Positions 1 through 9,694 are shown, counted from the stretch's first letter. The stretch: DNA of 64,000 nt from Pontibacter sp. Tf4 (GCF_014212495.1 NZ_JACKZC010000001.1:124001-188000), one strand, 5' to 3'. Translations and numbers: made by a program. The notes: generated from the letters alone by a model not told the origin.

Positions 1-437
1 AAAAACCAGTTTGTAACCTGATCTAAGATCTTCCACCACTTAATTCTTCATGGAATAATAATATTATTTAACCCGCTGATACTATGTAGTTACCTTGCCT
101 TTATTACCATTTACTAATATTATATGAGGAATATAACTATGGTTATTTCTTTTTGCATCCATAGGCGTACTATTAATGCTAAGGTTCCCTATTCGAATCA
201 AAAATAAAGTTTCTAAAATTCAGATTCTGTCATCCAGTTGCAGGCGCTTTAAAGAACTGCCAATCACATTATCTCTATTTTCTACAGATAGCTTTTAAGT
301 GCTTCTTTTACATTCTGAAGCATCTTACACCGGAAAACTCTCCCTCGACTGCTTCATGTGCTTAATCTAAATCCTCTGCTATTGGCCAATAACCTCTATT
401 ATGCTATGACACATTTATAACTTAAATCATTAACACT
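1..437. other. AT-rich region without a recognisable gene
   Basis: I see no coding sequence here: every frame is interrupted by stops and no RNA signature stands out. It is AT-rich and contains none of the CTATAGTT octamers that crowd most other intergenic regions of the window. It carries the upstream region of the haloperoxidase-like gene; no clear TTTG/TAnnTTTG promoter pair is visible. Confidence 0.5.
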
Positions 438-1823
438 ATGAAAACTGTATTCAAACTTATGGGAGGACTAATAATCCTTGTGTCTCTGGGGTCCTGTGAG
501 AAGGATGAAATAGAATCTCTGGATCCTGCTGCTGCAGGTTCTGCCACTATCAAAGGTGTAGATAATTTTAATAACGGCATGATCAATTCGTATAGCAGCG
601 AAGTGGTACTGCAGTGGAATGAATTGTTAAGCCGGTCTATTGACAACCGTATGCCACAGCCGGCAGAAGTAAAGATCTATGCTATGGTTACCCTGGCCAT
701 ACACGATGCCCTGAACAATGTTGTTCCGAAATATAAGACCTACGCCTTAAGCAATTTAGATGTAGATGTCAGCGGAATTACTAAAAAGAACATACATGCC
801 GTTGCCGACGCTGCGGTTTCACAGGCCGCCCGTGATATGATCGTAAGCCTCTTTCCGCAAGCTACTTCAGCTGCCGATGCGCTATTAGATACAATTCTTT
901 CGGGCACTGAGGACGAAGCCATGGAAGCCAGGGGCGCTGACATTGGAAGCAGAGCCGCTGCTGCCGTGCTGGCTAAAAGGGCTGCCGACTTCCCTATAAC
1001 ATTTGCATCATCTACCTTGGGTACAGCGCCAGGTGAATATAAAGCTAATTACGAGCCGTGGGTTTCAAGATTTCCAATGTTACAGAATCCGGTATTTGCT
1101 CCCAACCTGGGTAGCCTGACTCCGTTTGGCATCGAATCCGGTGATCAGTTTAGAAACGAAGCACCATATCCCCTGAATTCAGCGGAATACATTGCGGACT
1201 ATAATGAAGTAAAAGCCCTTGGCTGCACAGATTGCCCCTTAAGAACAGCAGAACAAACCCAGATTGGAGCCTTTTGGGTAGAAAACACATCCAGTTCTAT
1301 GAACAGGCTGGCCAGAGCGCTGATTGTTCAACGAAAGCTGGATGGCTGAGAAGCTGCCCGGCTCATAGCGCTCATCGAAATGTCGCAAATGGATGCTTAC
1401 ATCGCTTCATTTGATGGTAAGTATTATTTCAATTTATGGAGACCGATTACAGCCATCAGGGAAGGAGACCAGGATGGGGTAGACGCTACAATAGGAGATG
1501 TTACATGGACATCTGTTTTTGACACACCGCCTACACCAGAATTTCCTTCTACCCATGCCTACAACGGTGCCGCCGCTGCAGCAATCTTTAAATCTTTTTT
1601 TCATTCAGATCAGGTAAAACTCGACCTGGTAAGCCCATACTATGCAGCCGGCGTAGAACGCCACTTTAGCAGCTTCTCCCAAATTGCCTATGAAAACGCT
1701 GTGTCCAGGATCTATATAGGATACCATTTCAGGTACGCGGTTGAAGTAGGTTTAAGACAGGGGACAGAACTTGGCTATTATGTGTACGAGAATAACCTGA
1801 GAGAACTTAAAAAGGTGCTATAG
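438..1823 (+). pseudogene. Vanadium-dependent haloperoxidase/PAP2-like lipoprotein, interrupted by in-frame TGA
   Basis: One continuous frame of 462 codons is broken at codon 304 by TGA (1347-1349); both halves clearly belong together. The N-terminus is a lipoprotein signal with lipobox LGSC (Cys about 20), so the product would be exported and lipid-anchored. The second half carries the vanadate/phosphate pocket of the PAP2-haloperoxidase superfamily: Lys328 and Arg335 in KYYFNLWRP, His373 in PSTHAYN, and Arg424 plus His430 in SRIYIGYHF. The family oxidises halides with peroxide or acts as an acid phosphatase; substrate cannot be told. The stop replaces what looks like a tryptophan (DGW-EAARLIAL), a one-base change from TGG. 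The truncated 303-residue product lacks every catalytic residue, so it is inactive unless the stop is read through or is a sequencing error. The frame ends in CTA TAG, the iterated octamer. Confidence 0.85.
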
Positions 1824-1896
1824 TTTTCGTGCTTTTAAAAGCTGTTTTACTTGTGGCAGGACAGTGATTCCGGGGAACAGTTCCTGTTCTATAGTT

Positions 1897-2444
1897 GCCT
1901 TGGTCCAACCACCCCTGCCCCTCAGAGCTACGCTCGCTACCTTCGAAATCGCTTCTCGGTAGTCCAAGGAGGGGAACTCTGATACTGCTATAGTTGAAGC
2001 TATAGTTCTATAGTTTACGATATTGAGCGGACAGGTCGCGACCTGTCCCTACGGAATTACAACCACGAAAAGTAACCGATATACTACAGCCAAGCGCAAC
2101 AACAGTAACTATAGCCAAAGCATTTACTATCGAGCTTGATCTCAGTCTTTGGGTTGAGCGCCTTGTAGATTTCTGGTGCCGAAAGGCATTGCGAGGTACG
2201 AGCAAAGGAATTTACACCGCGCGATGCCCGAAGACGGGGCCTCCCGGCCCAGGAGGGAGCCAAGGAAACTATAGAACTGTAGGTAAGTAGAGCTCCCAGG
2301 ATTGGAAGTGGCTATGAAAGAAAAGGCTTGTTTCCAGTTGCAATTGGCTTCAACTATAGCACCAGACGCTAGCAGGAGCTGCGCACGCTGCTAGGTCTTT
2401 ACTAAACTATAGGCTGAAATAGATTTCTCACTTTGTTCGAAATG
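1897..2444. repeat. Composite intergenic repeat block (copy 1)
   Basis: A non-coding stretch of modules that recur at 33.95-34.7 kb in the same order. It starts with a GC-rich hairpin module (1897-1995, CCCCTGCCCCTC ... CAAGGAGGGG). Module D (2019-2056) contains a perfect 20-bp palindrome at 2029-2048 (half-site GGACAGGTCG). Module E (2143-2359) opens with CAGTCTTTGGGTTGAGCGCC and includes a CCTCCcggcccaGGAGG hairpin near 2240. A short module F (about 2419-2444) resembles the TTCTC...TTCGAAATGACA-type dispersed repeat seen in many Bacteroidota. Modules are punctuated by CTATAGTT octamers. No transposase or conserved reading frame is present. Confidence 0.8.
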
Positions 2445-2512
2445 ACAGTAACAGAAACTATAGGACACATAAGATCTACACCCGAAACAACAATGGGGAA
2501 AATAAAAGCGAA

Positions 2513-2544
2513 AAGGCGGCTGAAGCATAGACTCCAGCCGCCTT
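2513..2544 (-). terminator. Rho-independent terminator of the PorE-like gene
   Basis: Perfect inverted repeat AAGGCGGCTG / CAGCCGCCTT (2513-2522 and 2535-2544). Read on the minus strand it lies just after the stop of the OmpA-family gene and is followed by a T-rich tract. Confidence 0.8.
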
Positions 2545-2565
2545 CTATGTATAGCGCTACACTGA

Positions 2566-4506
2566 TTACTCCTGTATACGTACCACTTTGAATTCGGTAC
2601 GGCGGTTGCGCTGGTGGTCTTGTTCGGTTTTGGCATTTCGTACCACCGGGCGGGTCTCCCCGTAACCTTTGGCGGTAATGCGACTGCGGGAAATACCTTT
2701 TGAAATAATGTACTCCACAGCTGACTCGGCACGGCGCTGCGACAGGTCCAGGTTGTAGATATCGGAGCCACGGGCATCGGTATGGGAGCTTAGCTCAATG
2801 GAAATGTTCGGGTTATCTTCCAGTATCTCTACCAGTTTATCCAGTTCCACGGCCGCATCTGGTCTGATGTTGGCCTTATCGAAGTCGTAGAAGATATTTT
2901 CCAGCACGATCGGTTTTTCTTTTACGATCTCGTTCAGCACCAGCGTGGCTGTCAGGCGTACATCGGTCACATCTTCGGTGAGTTGGTCCTGCGATGGCAT
3001 TTTGCCGGTGGTGGTAATACGCTGGCGTGCTGTAAAGAAACCTGCTTTTTCCGAGATCAGCGAGTAGGTAGAAGCTGTATCCAGCGCAAACGAGAATTTA
3101 CCTTCGGCATCCGAAGTAGTTTCTTTTATTTTCTGGCCTTTTTCGTTCTGTAGTACAACCAGCTGGTTTGGAACTATAGTTTGCTGCTTGGCTCCTTCGC
3201 GGCGCAGGTAAACCGTGCCATCTACATAAAAATTAACCTGCTTGCGCTGCGATTTCACAAACCCGTACAGATCGTCACCCCCTTTGCCACCTTCGCGGTT
3301 AGAGGAGAAAAAGCCACGGGTAGTGTTCTGGAAATAAATGCTGAAATCGTCACCGGGCGAGTTGACAGGCGCGCCCATGTTTACAGGCTTGCCGTTTTCC
3401 ACGCGGAACAAGTCCAGGTTGCCCAGGCCAGGCAAACCATCTGAGGCAATGTACAGGGTACCATCGGGTGCTACATGCACAAAGCTTTCGTTGCCGGGTG
3501 TGTTAATATCCGGGCCCAAATTTTCAGGCGAGCCGAAACGGCCGTTTTCGCCTACTTCTACCTTATAGATGTCGTTGCCGCCCAGACCGCCTTTTCTGTC
3601 GGATGAGAAGTACAGCGTTTTACCATCCGGCGAGAAGGCAGGAGAAGAATCCCAGGCGCGTGGGTCGTTTATCGTTAACAGCTTCGGTTCGGTCCAGGCA
3701 TTGGAGCGGAAGTAAGTAACGAACAGGTCCACGTTCTGGCGGCCTTTTTTGGTGCCCTCGTTGCCGCGGGCAAACACCATGGTGCGGCCTTCGTTGGTAA
3801 AGGTTGCCATGGCATCGTGTATGTCTTCCAGGTTTACCTGGTCAAACTTGCGGATCGGGTTGCTGCTTTCGGCCATCGAATCAGAAAGCGGTGTTGCATA
3901 GATGTCGATAAAACCTTCGCCGTTGCCCAAGTAGGCCTTGCCTGACCCCCGGGTAGAGGAAAATACCAGCTCATTGTTCAGGATGTAGGGTGCAAACTCG
4001 GAGCCTTCGGTGTTCAGTGCTGTCAGGTTTTGTATCTCGTATGCCTGTGTGCCACGCATAATATCATTCAGTTGGCTGAAGTTCTCTACTTCGCGGGCAG
4101 CCAGTCCTTTAAGGCGGGAGTTGGTACCAATGCGGGCATAATCCTGTAGTTGGTTCAGGGCTTCTTCGTAGTTGCCGTTCGCTTTCAGGGCCATGCCATA
4201 GTAGTAATACGCATCCTCTTTCTTAAAACCGGCATCCAGAGCAGCCTTGTAAAAAGGTTCTGCTTCGGCCAGGCGGTTCGAGAGGCGGTAAGACTCCGCG
4301 ATCTTATAGTTCACTTCGCCCGGGTTACCGGCATTGGCAAGCGCGCCTTTGTAGTATTCTATGGCTTTGTCGTACTGCTCCATCTCAAACCTTTTGTCGC
4401 CTTTGCCAATTTGCTGAGTGGCGCCACAGGCACTTACTATAAGGGCAATAACAGCCAGTAAGCACAGGTGCTTTAAAGTATAGGTCAATTGGTTTGTGTG
4501 TAGCAT
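2566..4506 (-). CDS. PorE-like OmpA-family lipoprotein (TPR, PD40 propeller, CRD, OmpA_C)
   Basis: 646-residue outer-membrane lipoprotein. The signal peptide ends in lipobox VSAC (Cys27). Next come TPR-like repeats (about 30-130: FEMEQYDKAIEYYKGAL, YYYYGMALKANGNYEEAL), then a WD40/PD40 propeller (about 165-410: FSSTRGSGKAYLG, SPAFSPDGKTLYFSSDRKGGLGGNDIY, FFSSNREGGKGGDDLYGF). A carboxypeptidase-regulatory-like fold follows (about 425-515), and the C-terminus is an OmpA peptidoglycan-binding domain (about 535-646: FYDFDKANIRPDA, SSHTDARGSDIYNLDLSQRRAESA). This domain order is that of PorE, the peptidoglycan-tethering component of the type IX secretion system; several related OmpA paralogues share it, so the T9SS role is inferred. 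It stands alone with its own terminator. Confidence 0.85.
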   Translation of the reverse strand: MLHTNQLTYTLKHLCLLAVIALIVSACGATQQIGKGDKRFEMEQYDKAIEYYKGALANAGNPGEVNYKIAESYRLSNRLAEAEPFYKAALDAGFKKEDAYYYYGMALKANGNYEEALNQLQDYARIGTNSRLKGLAAREVENFSQLNDIMRGTQAYEIQNLTALNTEGSEFAPYILNNELVFSSTRGSGKAYLGNGEGFIDIYATPLSDSMAESSNPIRKFDQVNLEDIHDAMATFTNEGRTMVFARGNEGTKKGRQNVDLFVTYFRSNAWTEPKLLTINDPRAWDSSPAFSPDGKTLYFSSDRKGGLGGNDIYKVEVGENGRFGSPENLGPDINTPGNESFVHVAPDGTLYIASDGLPGLGNLDLFRVENGKPVNMGAPVNSPGDDFSIYFQNTTRGFFSSNREGGKGGDDLYGFVKSQRKQVNFYVDGTVYLRREGAKQQTIVPNQLVVLQNEKGQKIKETTSDAEGKFSFALDTASTYSLISEKAGFFTARQRITTTGKMPSQDQLTEDVTDVRLTATLVLNEIVKEKPIVLENIFYDFDKANIRPDAAVELDKLVEILEDNPNISIELSSHTDARGSDIYNLDLSQRRAESAVEYIISKGISRSRITAKGYGETRPVVRNAKTEQDHQRNRRTEFKVVRIQE

Positions 4507-4538
4507 CTACGTATGAGCTTATAGTATGTCGGGCAAGG

Positions 4539-5021
4539 TTAAAAGTACCGCGATAGCCAGCTGTGCTGTGCCTGTTTGGGCCAGCCGGTCTGCAGGTCGC
4601 CGTACGTGTTTACAAGCGTATCGAAGTATAACGTATCTTTGTTTATATCGCCGGCTGCTACTTTTTCTTTCAGCTGTCCCACACTTACCAACTCCACACC
4701 ACCTTCCTTCAGGAAAGCCAACTGCGAACGGTCCAGGAACGACACCTGAAAGCGCTCTCCCAGTTCCCGTACAAAGTTTACAGACTTATCAATAGAGCAC
4801 CCGCTGGAAGCTGTAGCACTCTCGTTGTTTGCCAAAACCAGGAAACGGTCGTGCAGCAGTTCTGCCGATGCCTGCAGGTCGTTGCCATGGCTGCTCCAGT
4901 CGGTTGCGAACGCCTGTAGCAAGGGTTTCATCGCTGCCTGCTCTGCCTCAGTCAGCGGCCTGTTTGCCTGGTATACCCAGACACGCGCCTGCGCCGGCAG
5001 CTCATCAAACGGAATATACAT
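4539..5021 (-). CDS. Conserved Bacteroidota small protein, function unknown
   Basis: 160 residues, no signal peptide or membrane segment. It resembles a conserved Bacteroidota protein that databases often label 'ABC transporter ATPase', but there is no Walker A, signature or Walker B motif, so that name is not supported. Recognisable landmarks are ARVWVYQANRPLTEAE near the N-terminus, SSGCSIDKSVNF (about 93-104) and FDTLVNTYGDLQTGW near the end. It lies 32 bp upstream of the PorE-like gene on the same strand. The start ATG is followed directly by the conserved YIPFDELP segment, so it is likely correct. Confidence 0.7.
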   Translation of the reverse strand: MYIPFDELPAQARVWVYQANRPLTEAEQAAMKPLLQAFATDWSSHGNDLQASAELLHDRFLVLANNESATASSGCSIDKSVNFVRELGERFQVSFLDRSQLAFLKEGGVELVSVGQLKEKVAAGDINKDTLYFDTLVNTYGDLQTGWPKQAQHSWLSRYF

Positions 5022-5165
5022 ATTCTTAATTGTTGAATAGTTGATTGTTAAATTGTTAGTTCACAAAATGGGTGAACTGCAGTTACTGCAAACTATAGTT
5101 TCCGTGGTTAAGTATGATTTAACTCTATCAGCAAACAACCATTAAACAATTTAACAATGCAGCAA

Positions 5166-5981
5166 TTATTTAGTTAGTCCTTCAGCTTGTGCGATCAGTT
5201 CAGCGATATCGAACACTTTTACGTTTTGTTCCTGCTCCTTGTTCTTTACGCCGTCGTTCATCATTACCATACAGAACGGGCAGGCTGTAGCAATCACACC
5301 TTCTGCTCCTAAAGTAGCCAGCGCCTCTTCGGTTCTTTCGATGTTTATTTCTTTACGGCCTGGCTCTGCTTCTTTAAACATCTGGGCACCACCGGCACCG
5401 CAGCACAACCCATTGGCGCGGCTGCGCTTCATTTCCACCAGGTCGGCATCCAAAGCAGCCAGCACATCGCGCGGCGCTTCGTAAATGTCGTTGGCTCTGC
5501 CTAAGTAGCAGGAATCATGATAGGTAATGCGCTTGCCTTTAAACGCCTCGCCGCCCTGCACGTGTACTTTCCCTTCGTTTATAAGTTGCTGCAGGAACGT
5601 GGAGTGGTGAATAACCTCATAGTTACCGCCCAGGTCCGGGTACTCGTTTTTGATGGTGTTAAAGCAATGCGGGCAGGCTGTTACTATTTTTTTGATGTTA
5701 TAGCCGTTCAGCACTTCGATGTTGGTAAGCGCCTGCATCTGGAACAGGAACTCGTTACCGGCACGCTTGGCCGGGTCGCCGGTGCAGCTTTCTTCGGTAC
5801 CCAACACAGCATATTTCACGCCCACATGCTCCAGAATCTGTACAAACGCACGGGTTACTCTTTTATAACGATCATCAAACGAGCCGGCACAGCCAACCCA
5901 GAATAATACTTCCGGTTCCTGACCATTAGCAGCCATTTCGGCCATGGTAGGTACTTTTATTAACTTTTTATTTTCTTCCAT
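5166..5981 (-). CDS. (Fe-S)-binding protein with two CCG domains (HdrB/GlcF-like)
   Basis: 271-residue soluble protein with two cysteine-rich CCG domains of the kind found in HdrB, LutA and glycolate oxidase subunit F. The first runs from WVGCAGSFD (about 28) through EESCTGDP to ACPHCFNT. The second contains DSCYLGRA, LCCGAGGAQMF and ACPFCMVMM. Such domains bind an unusual Fe-S centre and relay electrons. The gene lies directly downstream of the membrane 4Fe-4S protein (115-bp gap), so the two probably form one complex passing electrons between a donor and the quinone pool. Donor and acceptor cannot be read from the sequence. Confidence 0.85.
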   Translation of the reverse strand: MEENKKLIKVPTMAEMAANGQEPEVLFWVGCAGSFDDRYKRVTRAFVQILEHVGVKYAVLGTEESCTGDPAKRAGNEFLFQMQALTNIEVLNGYNIKKIVTACPHCFNTIKNEYPDLGGNYEVIHHSTFLQQLINEGKVHVQGGEAFKGKRITYHDSCYLGRANDIYEAPRDVLAALDADLVEMKRSRANGLCCGAGGAQMFKEAEPGRKEINIERTEEALATLGAEGVIATACPFCMVMMNDGVKNKEQEQNVKVFDIAELIAQAEGLTK

Positions 5982-6095
5982 CTGAGTATTTGTAGAGATG
6001 TTAGATGTTAGACTATAGACTTAACAAAACTTTCCCGAAAGTAAAATCTACTGCTTTCATCTAAAATCTAACATCTAGTATCTATAATCTATAGT

Positions 6096-7469
6096 TTAAT
6101 TCTTACTTGGTAAGTATAGTTCGTCGGCCCAGTTAAAGCGGTCGGATGCCGGGAATGCCCATGGTGCGCCGTTATTCTCGATGTTGGTGAACATGGCGTT
6201 GAGCGATGCCGGCGCAGCAGATTCTTCTAGCACCAGGTAACGGCGCAGGTCCATAATGGTAGACAGCTGGTCGATGTTAACCGGGCAGGATTCTACGCAG
6301 GCGTTGCAGGTGGTGCAGGCCCATAGTTCTTCCGGGGTAATGTAGCCACGCAGTAACGTTTTTTCATCGGTGGTTTCTACGCGCTCCACACCCATTTCCT
6401 TGTAGTGGTTTGGTCTGAAGATAGCCGGATGTTCGCCTTTCTCTTCCATACGGTCGCGGGTATCCATCACAATCTTACGCGGCGATAGCAACTTGCCTGT
6501 CAGGTTAGCCGGACAAACGGATGTACAACGGCCGCACTCGGTACAGGTATAACCATCCATCAGCTGTTTCCAGGTCAGGTCTTCCACGTCTTTTGCACCA
6601 AAGCGCTGCACTACCGGGTTGCCTTCGGCATCTACTTCCGGGGCAGGTGGCTGGTAGCTTGGGTCCAGCATTGCTTTAATCTCATGCGTAATGGCCGGGT
6701 TTGTAGTCATTTTGCCCTTTGGTACCAGTTTAGAGAAGTACACATTCGGGAAAGCCATGATAATATGGAAGTGCTTGGAACTTGGCAGGTAGTTCATAAA
6801 CGCCAAAATACCAATGATGTGGATCCACCAGCCTACATTTGCTATAGTTGCCAGCGTACCGGCATCAGCGCCAAAGGCATTCACAAACATGCTGCTCACC
6901 GGGAAGGCGCCAGCCAGTTCGTGCCCTTTTAATTCTGCCAATTTCAGGTCAGCTATGTTAAAGGCAAACAGCGCAAACATCAGCACGATCTCGGTGATCA
7001 GGATCACATTGGCATCCATTTTAGGCCAGGCACGCATCTCTACGCCGGTCGCCAGACGCGGTACGCGCGAAACATTACGGCGCCACAGGAATATAGCACA
7101 AGCCACAATTACCAGTGCAGCCAGTATCTCGTTCACCGCCATCAGGCCATCATAAAACGGCCCCATGAAGCCCAGCACACGGTGCGTACCAAAAATACCG
7201 TCGATCAGGATCTCCAGCACTTCGATGTTGATCACCAGGAAGCCGACATACACGAACAGGTGCAGCACAGCCGGCAGCATGCGCTTAAACATTTTCTGTT
7301 GCCCAAAAGCCACCAGCAATGTTTTATTGATACGCTCCGACGGGTTGTCTTCCAGTACCAGGTCGCGGCCCAACTGTATGTTTTTTCGGATTTTGCGGAT
7401 CTGCCATACAAACAGGCCAATGCCTATGGCTGCCACAATCAGGAAGATAATGTTTGAAATTCCTATCAC
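6096..7469 (-). CDS. Membrane-bound 4Fe-4S dicluster protein (HdrC/NarI-like)
   Basis: 457 residues. About five or six membrane segments occupy the N-terminal 240 residues (IIFLIVAAIGIGLFVW; VLHLFVYVGFLVIN; ILAALVIVACAIFLW; VILITEIVLMFALFAF; WWIHIIGILAFMNYL), like a cytochrome-b/NarI-type anchor. Two ferredoxin motifs follow: CTECGRCTSVCPANLTG (about 313) and CTTCNACVESCPVNID (about 390). It is the upstream partner of the CCG-domain protein, an arrangement typical of membrane electron-transfer modules in Bacteroidota. The start is GTG, giving MIGISNIIFLIV directly before the first helix; no upstream ATG fits. Confidence 0.85.
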   Translation of the reverse strand: MIGISNIIFLIVAAIGIGLFVWQIRKIRKNIQLGRDLVLEDNPSERINKTLLVAFGQQKMFKRMLPAVLHLFVYVGFLVINIEVLEILIDGIFGTHRVLGFMGPFYDGLMAVNEILAALVIVACAIFLWRRNVSRVPRLATGVEMRAWPKMDANVILITEIVLMFALFAFNIADLKLAELKGHELAGAFPVSSMFVNAFGADAGTLATIANVGWWIHIIGILAFMNYLPSSKHFHIIMAFPNVYFSKLVPKGKMTTNPAITHEIKAMLDPSYQPPAPEVDAEGNPVVQRFGAKDVEDLTWKQLMDGYTCTECGRCTSVCPANLTGKLLSPRKIVMDTRDRMEEKGEHPAIFRPNHYKEMGVERVETTDEKTLLRGYITPEELWACTTCNACVESCPVNIDQLSTIMDLRRYLVLEESAAPASLNAMFTNIENNGAPWAFPASDRFNWADELYLPSKN

Positions 7470-7571
7470 GGTAAATTATTCGTTATACATACCAATTTGT
7501 AGCTAAAGATAGCAGGATATTAAGAAACATGTACACCTACGCACTTTTTTAAAATATTTTTCTGCCGAATG

Positions 7572-7602
7572 TTTGCTACTTAAAAGTTAGTTACTACTTT
7601 TG
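7572..7602 (+). promoter_or_regulatory. Bacteroidota-type promoter of tRNA-Phe
   Basis: TTTG at 7572-7575 and TACTTTTG at 7595-7602, separated by 19 bp, match the Bacteroidota -33/-7 consensus. The tRNA gene starts 36 bp downstream of the -7 box. Confidence 0.75.
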
Positions 7603-7637
7603 CATACCCTTACGGAAAAGGGTGACACAACAGAGCT

Positions 7638-7710
7638 GGTGATGTAGCTCAGTTGGTAGAGCAAAGGACTGAAAATCCTTGTGTCGTTGGTTCGATTCCA
7701 ATCATCACCA
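7638..7710 (+). tRNA. tRNA-Phe (anticodon GAA)
   Basis: 73-nt cloverleaf. The acceptor stem GGTGATG/CATCACC has discriminator A. The D-arm is GCTC...GAGC, the anticodon stem AAGGA/TCCTT with loop CTGAAAA gives anticodon GAA, and the T-arm is GTTGG-TTCGATT-CCAAT. The CCA end is not encoded (CAA follows). Confidence 0.97.
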
Positions 7711-7716
7711 CAACCA

Positions 7717-7747
7717 AACCCTTGTCAGAAACGGCAAGGGTTTTTTG
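7717..7747 (+). terminator. Terminator of tRNA-Phe
   Basis: AACCCTTG (7717-7724) pairs with CAAGGGTT (7735-7742), followed by a run of T. Confidence 0.85.
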
Positions 7748-7895
7748 TTTTTATGCCTTCCGGTTCTATAGTTCCGCAGCTATAGTTTGCCTTACCCTAT
7801 TTTATATCTTTTTGCTTATATTGTCTCAGCGTCTATACTATAGTTTATAAGTATTGGATGCACTACAGACTTTTCTCATTTCCCTTAAACTATAG

Positions 7896-8468
7896 ATGAT
7901 CCGACTTTTAATCGTTTTAGCGCTGCACTTTATAATATTCGGCTGTTCTGGGATGAAAGGCTCTGGACAGGAAACTATAACTAACAGCAGCAAACCGGCA
8001 TCGACGCTCGTGGAAGAAAAGGGAGATACAGTACCCGGGACGGAAAACTCTTATTCCATTTTCAGCGATCCAGCACTAAAAGATCACGTGGTTGCTGCAG
8101 TTCCGGGGAATGATTTTACACTTATTACGGAGCGGTCCGGCATTTTTATAAGTCCTGATACGATAGAAATTGAACGCCTGAAGCAAGAATACGGGGAAGA
8201 AGACTTTTATACAGCAGCTGATGATAATCTCTACTATGAGTATGAAGCTACTGAATTTCTGAAGAAAAAAGGGGTAAAGACCATTTATCCGAACACTCGC
8301 TATCTAAAATTTAAGACGGGCTCGGGGCAGGAGTATTTTTTTGACACGAAACCTGCCGGAAGCCATAAATGGTACTTAATTCTATTTGATCCTTCTAAAG
8401 ATCACCCCGCACTTATTAGTGCTATAAATATCACAGAGGATTACAGCAAGTATTTTGGCACAAACTGA
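7896..8468 (+). CDS. Hypothetical lipoprotein
   Basis: 190 residues beginning with a short lipoprotein signal whose lipobox is IFGC (Cys17), so probably membrane-anchored. The mature part is hydrophilic with an acidic stretch (ERLKQEYGEEDFYTAADDNLYYEYEA) and then a KYLKFKTGSGQEYFF segment. I do not recognise a family. The region just after Cys17 is Ser/Lys/Thr-rich, like a tether. The AACTATAG octamer abuts the start codon (7888-7898). It stands between the tRNA and a convergent J-domain gene, with no apparent operon partner. Confidence 0.7.
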   Translation: MIRLLIVLALHFIIFGCSGMKGSGQETITNSSKPASTLVEEKGDTVPGTENSYSIFSDPALKDHVVAAVPGNDFTLITERSGIFISPDTIEIERLKQEYGEEDFYTAADDNLYYEYEATEFLKKKGVKTIYPNTRYLKFKTGSGQEYFFDTKPAGSHKWYLILFDPSKDHPALISAINITEDYSKYFGTN

Positions 8469-8573
8469 TACGCTGCATAACCATAGCTACAACTCTCCGG
8501 ATTCTGAATGCAAGTTTTTTTAGTTACCTTAAACAGGATTACTGCCTTCAACCCAAAAAGTAACAAACTATAG

Positions 8574-9668
8574 TTAATAACAATTAGCCCTCAGCTCTAA
8601 TATGGCAGCCGAATAGCCCACATCGTTTGCTTTATTGAAGTAGATGCACGCCGAGTCGGGCTCCTGTAACTCTATTTTCGTGCGGCCCATCAGCCAGTTC
8701 AGCCTGCCATTATCCTCATCCAAGGCCAGCGCCCGACGGTAATCGTGCTCCGATAGCTTAAACGCTTTAATTTTATAGTACCCGAAGCCACGGTACGTAA
8801 GGGCATCTATCCGCTTCTGCTCATTTTCGCTGTAGCGCAGGTAAGTAGAGAGGTCGCTTAGGGCAGGTTTATATTTTTTTAGGTAAAAAAGCCGCACTTC
8901 GCCGCGGGCAAGGTAAGCCTCCCAGAGTCGCTCGTTCAGGTTAATGGCCCGTGTCAGATCCTCTTCCGCCTGCAGGTAACTGGCAAGGTGTTGCCGGCTA
9001 ACGCCCCGCATAAAGTACACTTCCGCCGACGGTTCTTTTTCGTGCGCGATGGCCTGGTTAAAATCCTGCAGGGCTGCCTCGTAATCTTCAAATACATTCA
9101 GTTCCAGCTTACCCCGCTCCTTATACGCTTCCGAATGCCCCGGCTTAAAATGAATGGCGTCGGTCAGCAAACTATGAGCGCTACTGTATTTACCATCAGC
9201 TATATAGGTTAAAGCTGTTTTATAGTTATCTTCACTTGCAATATGGTCCATTACCACTTTCAGCAGCAGGCTGAAAAGCACAATGCCACCAACAAGAGCC
9301 AGGGTAATGTAAGCGTCCTTGCGTACAAACTTGCGTTCATCAGTGCGGATAGGGCGGTAATAGCGTTCCGAAACAGGGGCAGGTTCGCGGGTGTAGCGGT
9401 AACGTTCCTGGTAATAAGCCTGCTGTTGCTGCATCATCCGTTGGCGCTCGCGCAGGTATTGCAGCTTCAGGTCGTAGCGGGCGCGCTTGCCGGGGTTCGA
9501 CAGGGTTTGGTACGCCGTATTGATCAGCTTAAAACGGTCTTCTGCTAAGGTGTTGCCCGGGTTTTTATCCGGATGGTACTGCAGGGCCAGTTTTTTATAC
9601 GCCTGCTTTATTTCCTGCTGCGTGGCAGCGGGCGTAATGCCAAGTAGGGTATAAAAGTTCTGCTCCAA
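8574..9668 (-). CDS. J-domain membrane protein with TPR repeats
   Basis: 364 residues from a TTG start at 9668, giving [15 protein letters not shown], the usual beginning of a J-domain. The domain holds the HPD motif (YHPDKNPG, about residue 32), which stimulates DnaK-type ATPases. A Gln/Tyr/Arg-rich linker leads to one membrane helix (about 120-140, [19 protein letters not shown]). A C-terminal domain of about five TPR-like repeats follows ([61 protein letters not shown]). It is likely a membrane-tethered co-chaperone. An upstream TTG at 9689 is in frame, but a -7 box overlaps it, so it probably lies outside the transcript. No ATG is available near the N-terminus. Confidence 0.82.
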   Translation of the reverse strand: MEQNFYTLLGITPAATQQEIKQAYKKLALQYHPDKNPGNTLAEDRFKLINTAYQTLSNPGKRARYDLKLQYLRERQRMMQQQQAYYQERYRYTREPAPVSERYYRPIRTDERKFVRKDAYITLALVGGIVLFSLLLKVVMDHIASEDNYKTALTYIADGKYSSAHSLLTDAIHFKPGHSEAYKERGKLELNVFEDYEAALQDFNQAIAHEKEPSAEVYFMRGVSRQHLASYLQAEEDLTRAINLNERLWEAYLARGEVRLFYLKKYKPALSDLSTYLRYSENEQKRIDALTYRGFGYYKIKAFKLSEHDYRRALALDEDNGRLNWLMGRTKIELQEPDSACIYFNKANDVGYSAAILELRANCY

Positions 9669-9686
9669 ACTATAAAGGTTAAGGTA

Positions 9687-9694
9687 CAAAGGTA
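9687..9694 (-). promoter_or_regulatory. -7 box TACCTTTG for the J-domain gene
   Basis: On the minus strand TACCTTTG matches TAnnTTTG exactly. Transcription would start around 9680, which favours the TTG at 9668 over that at 9689. No good -33 TTTG lies at the usual distance, so this is tentative. Confidence 0.45.

Noticed and set aside
2391..2777. 128-residue minus-strand frame overlapping the PorE-like 3' end
   Set aside because: It overlaps a well-supported OmpA domain in another frame and runs into repeat sequence; composition is not protein-like.
4539..5021. Labelling this gene an ABC transporter ATPase
   Set aside because: No Walker or signature motif is present; I kept it as function unknown.
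7653..7850. Plus-strand frame across tRNA-Phe
   Set aside because: It is generated by the tRNA and its terminator; no start signal or homology.
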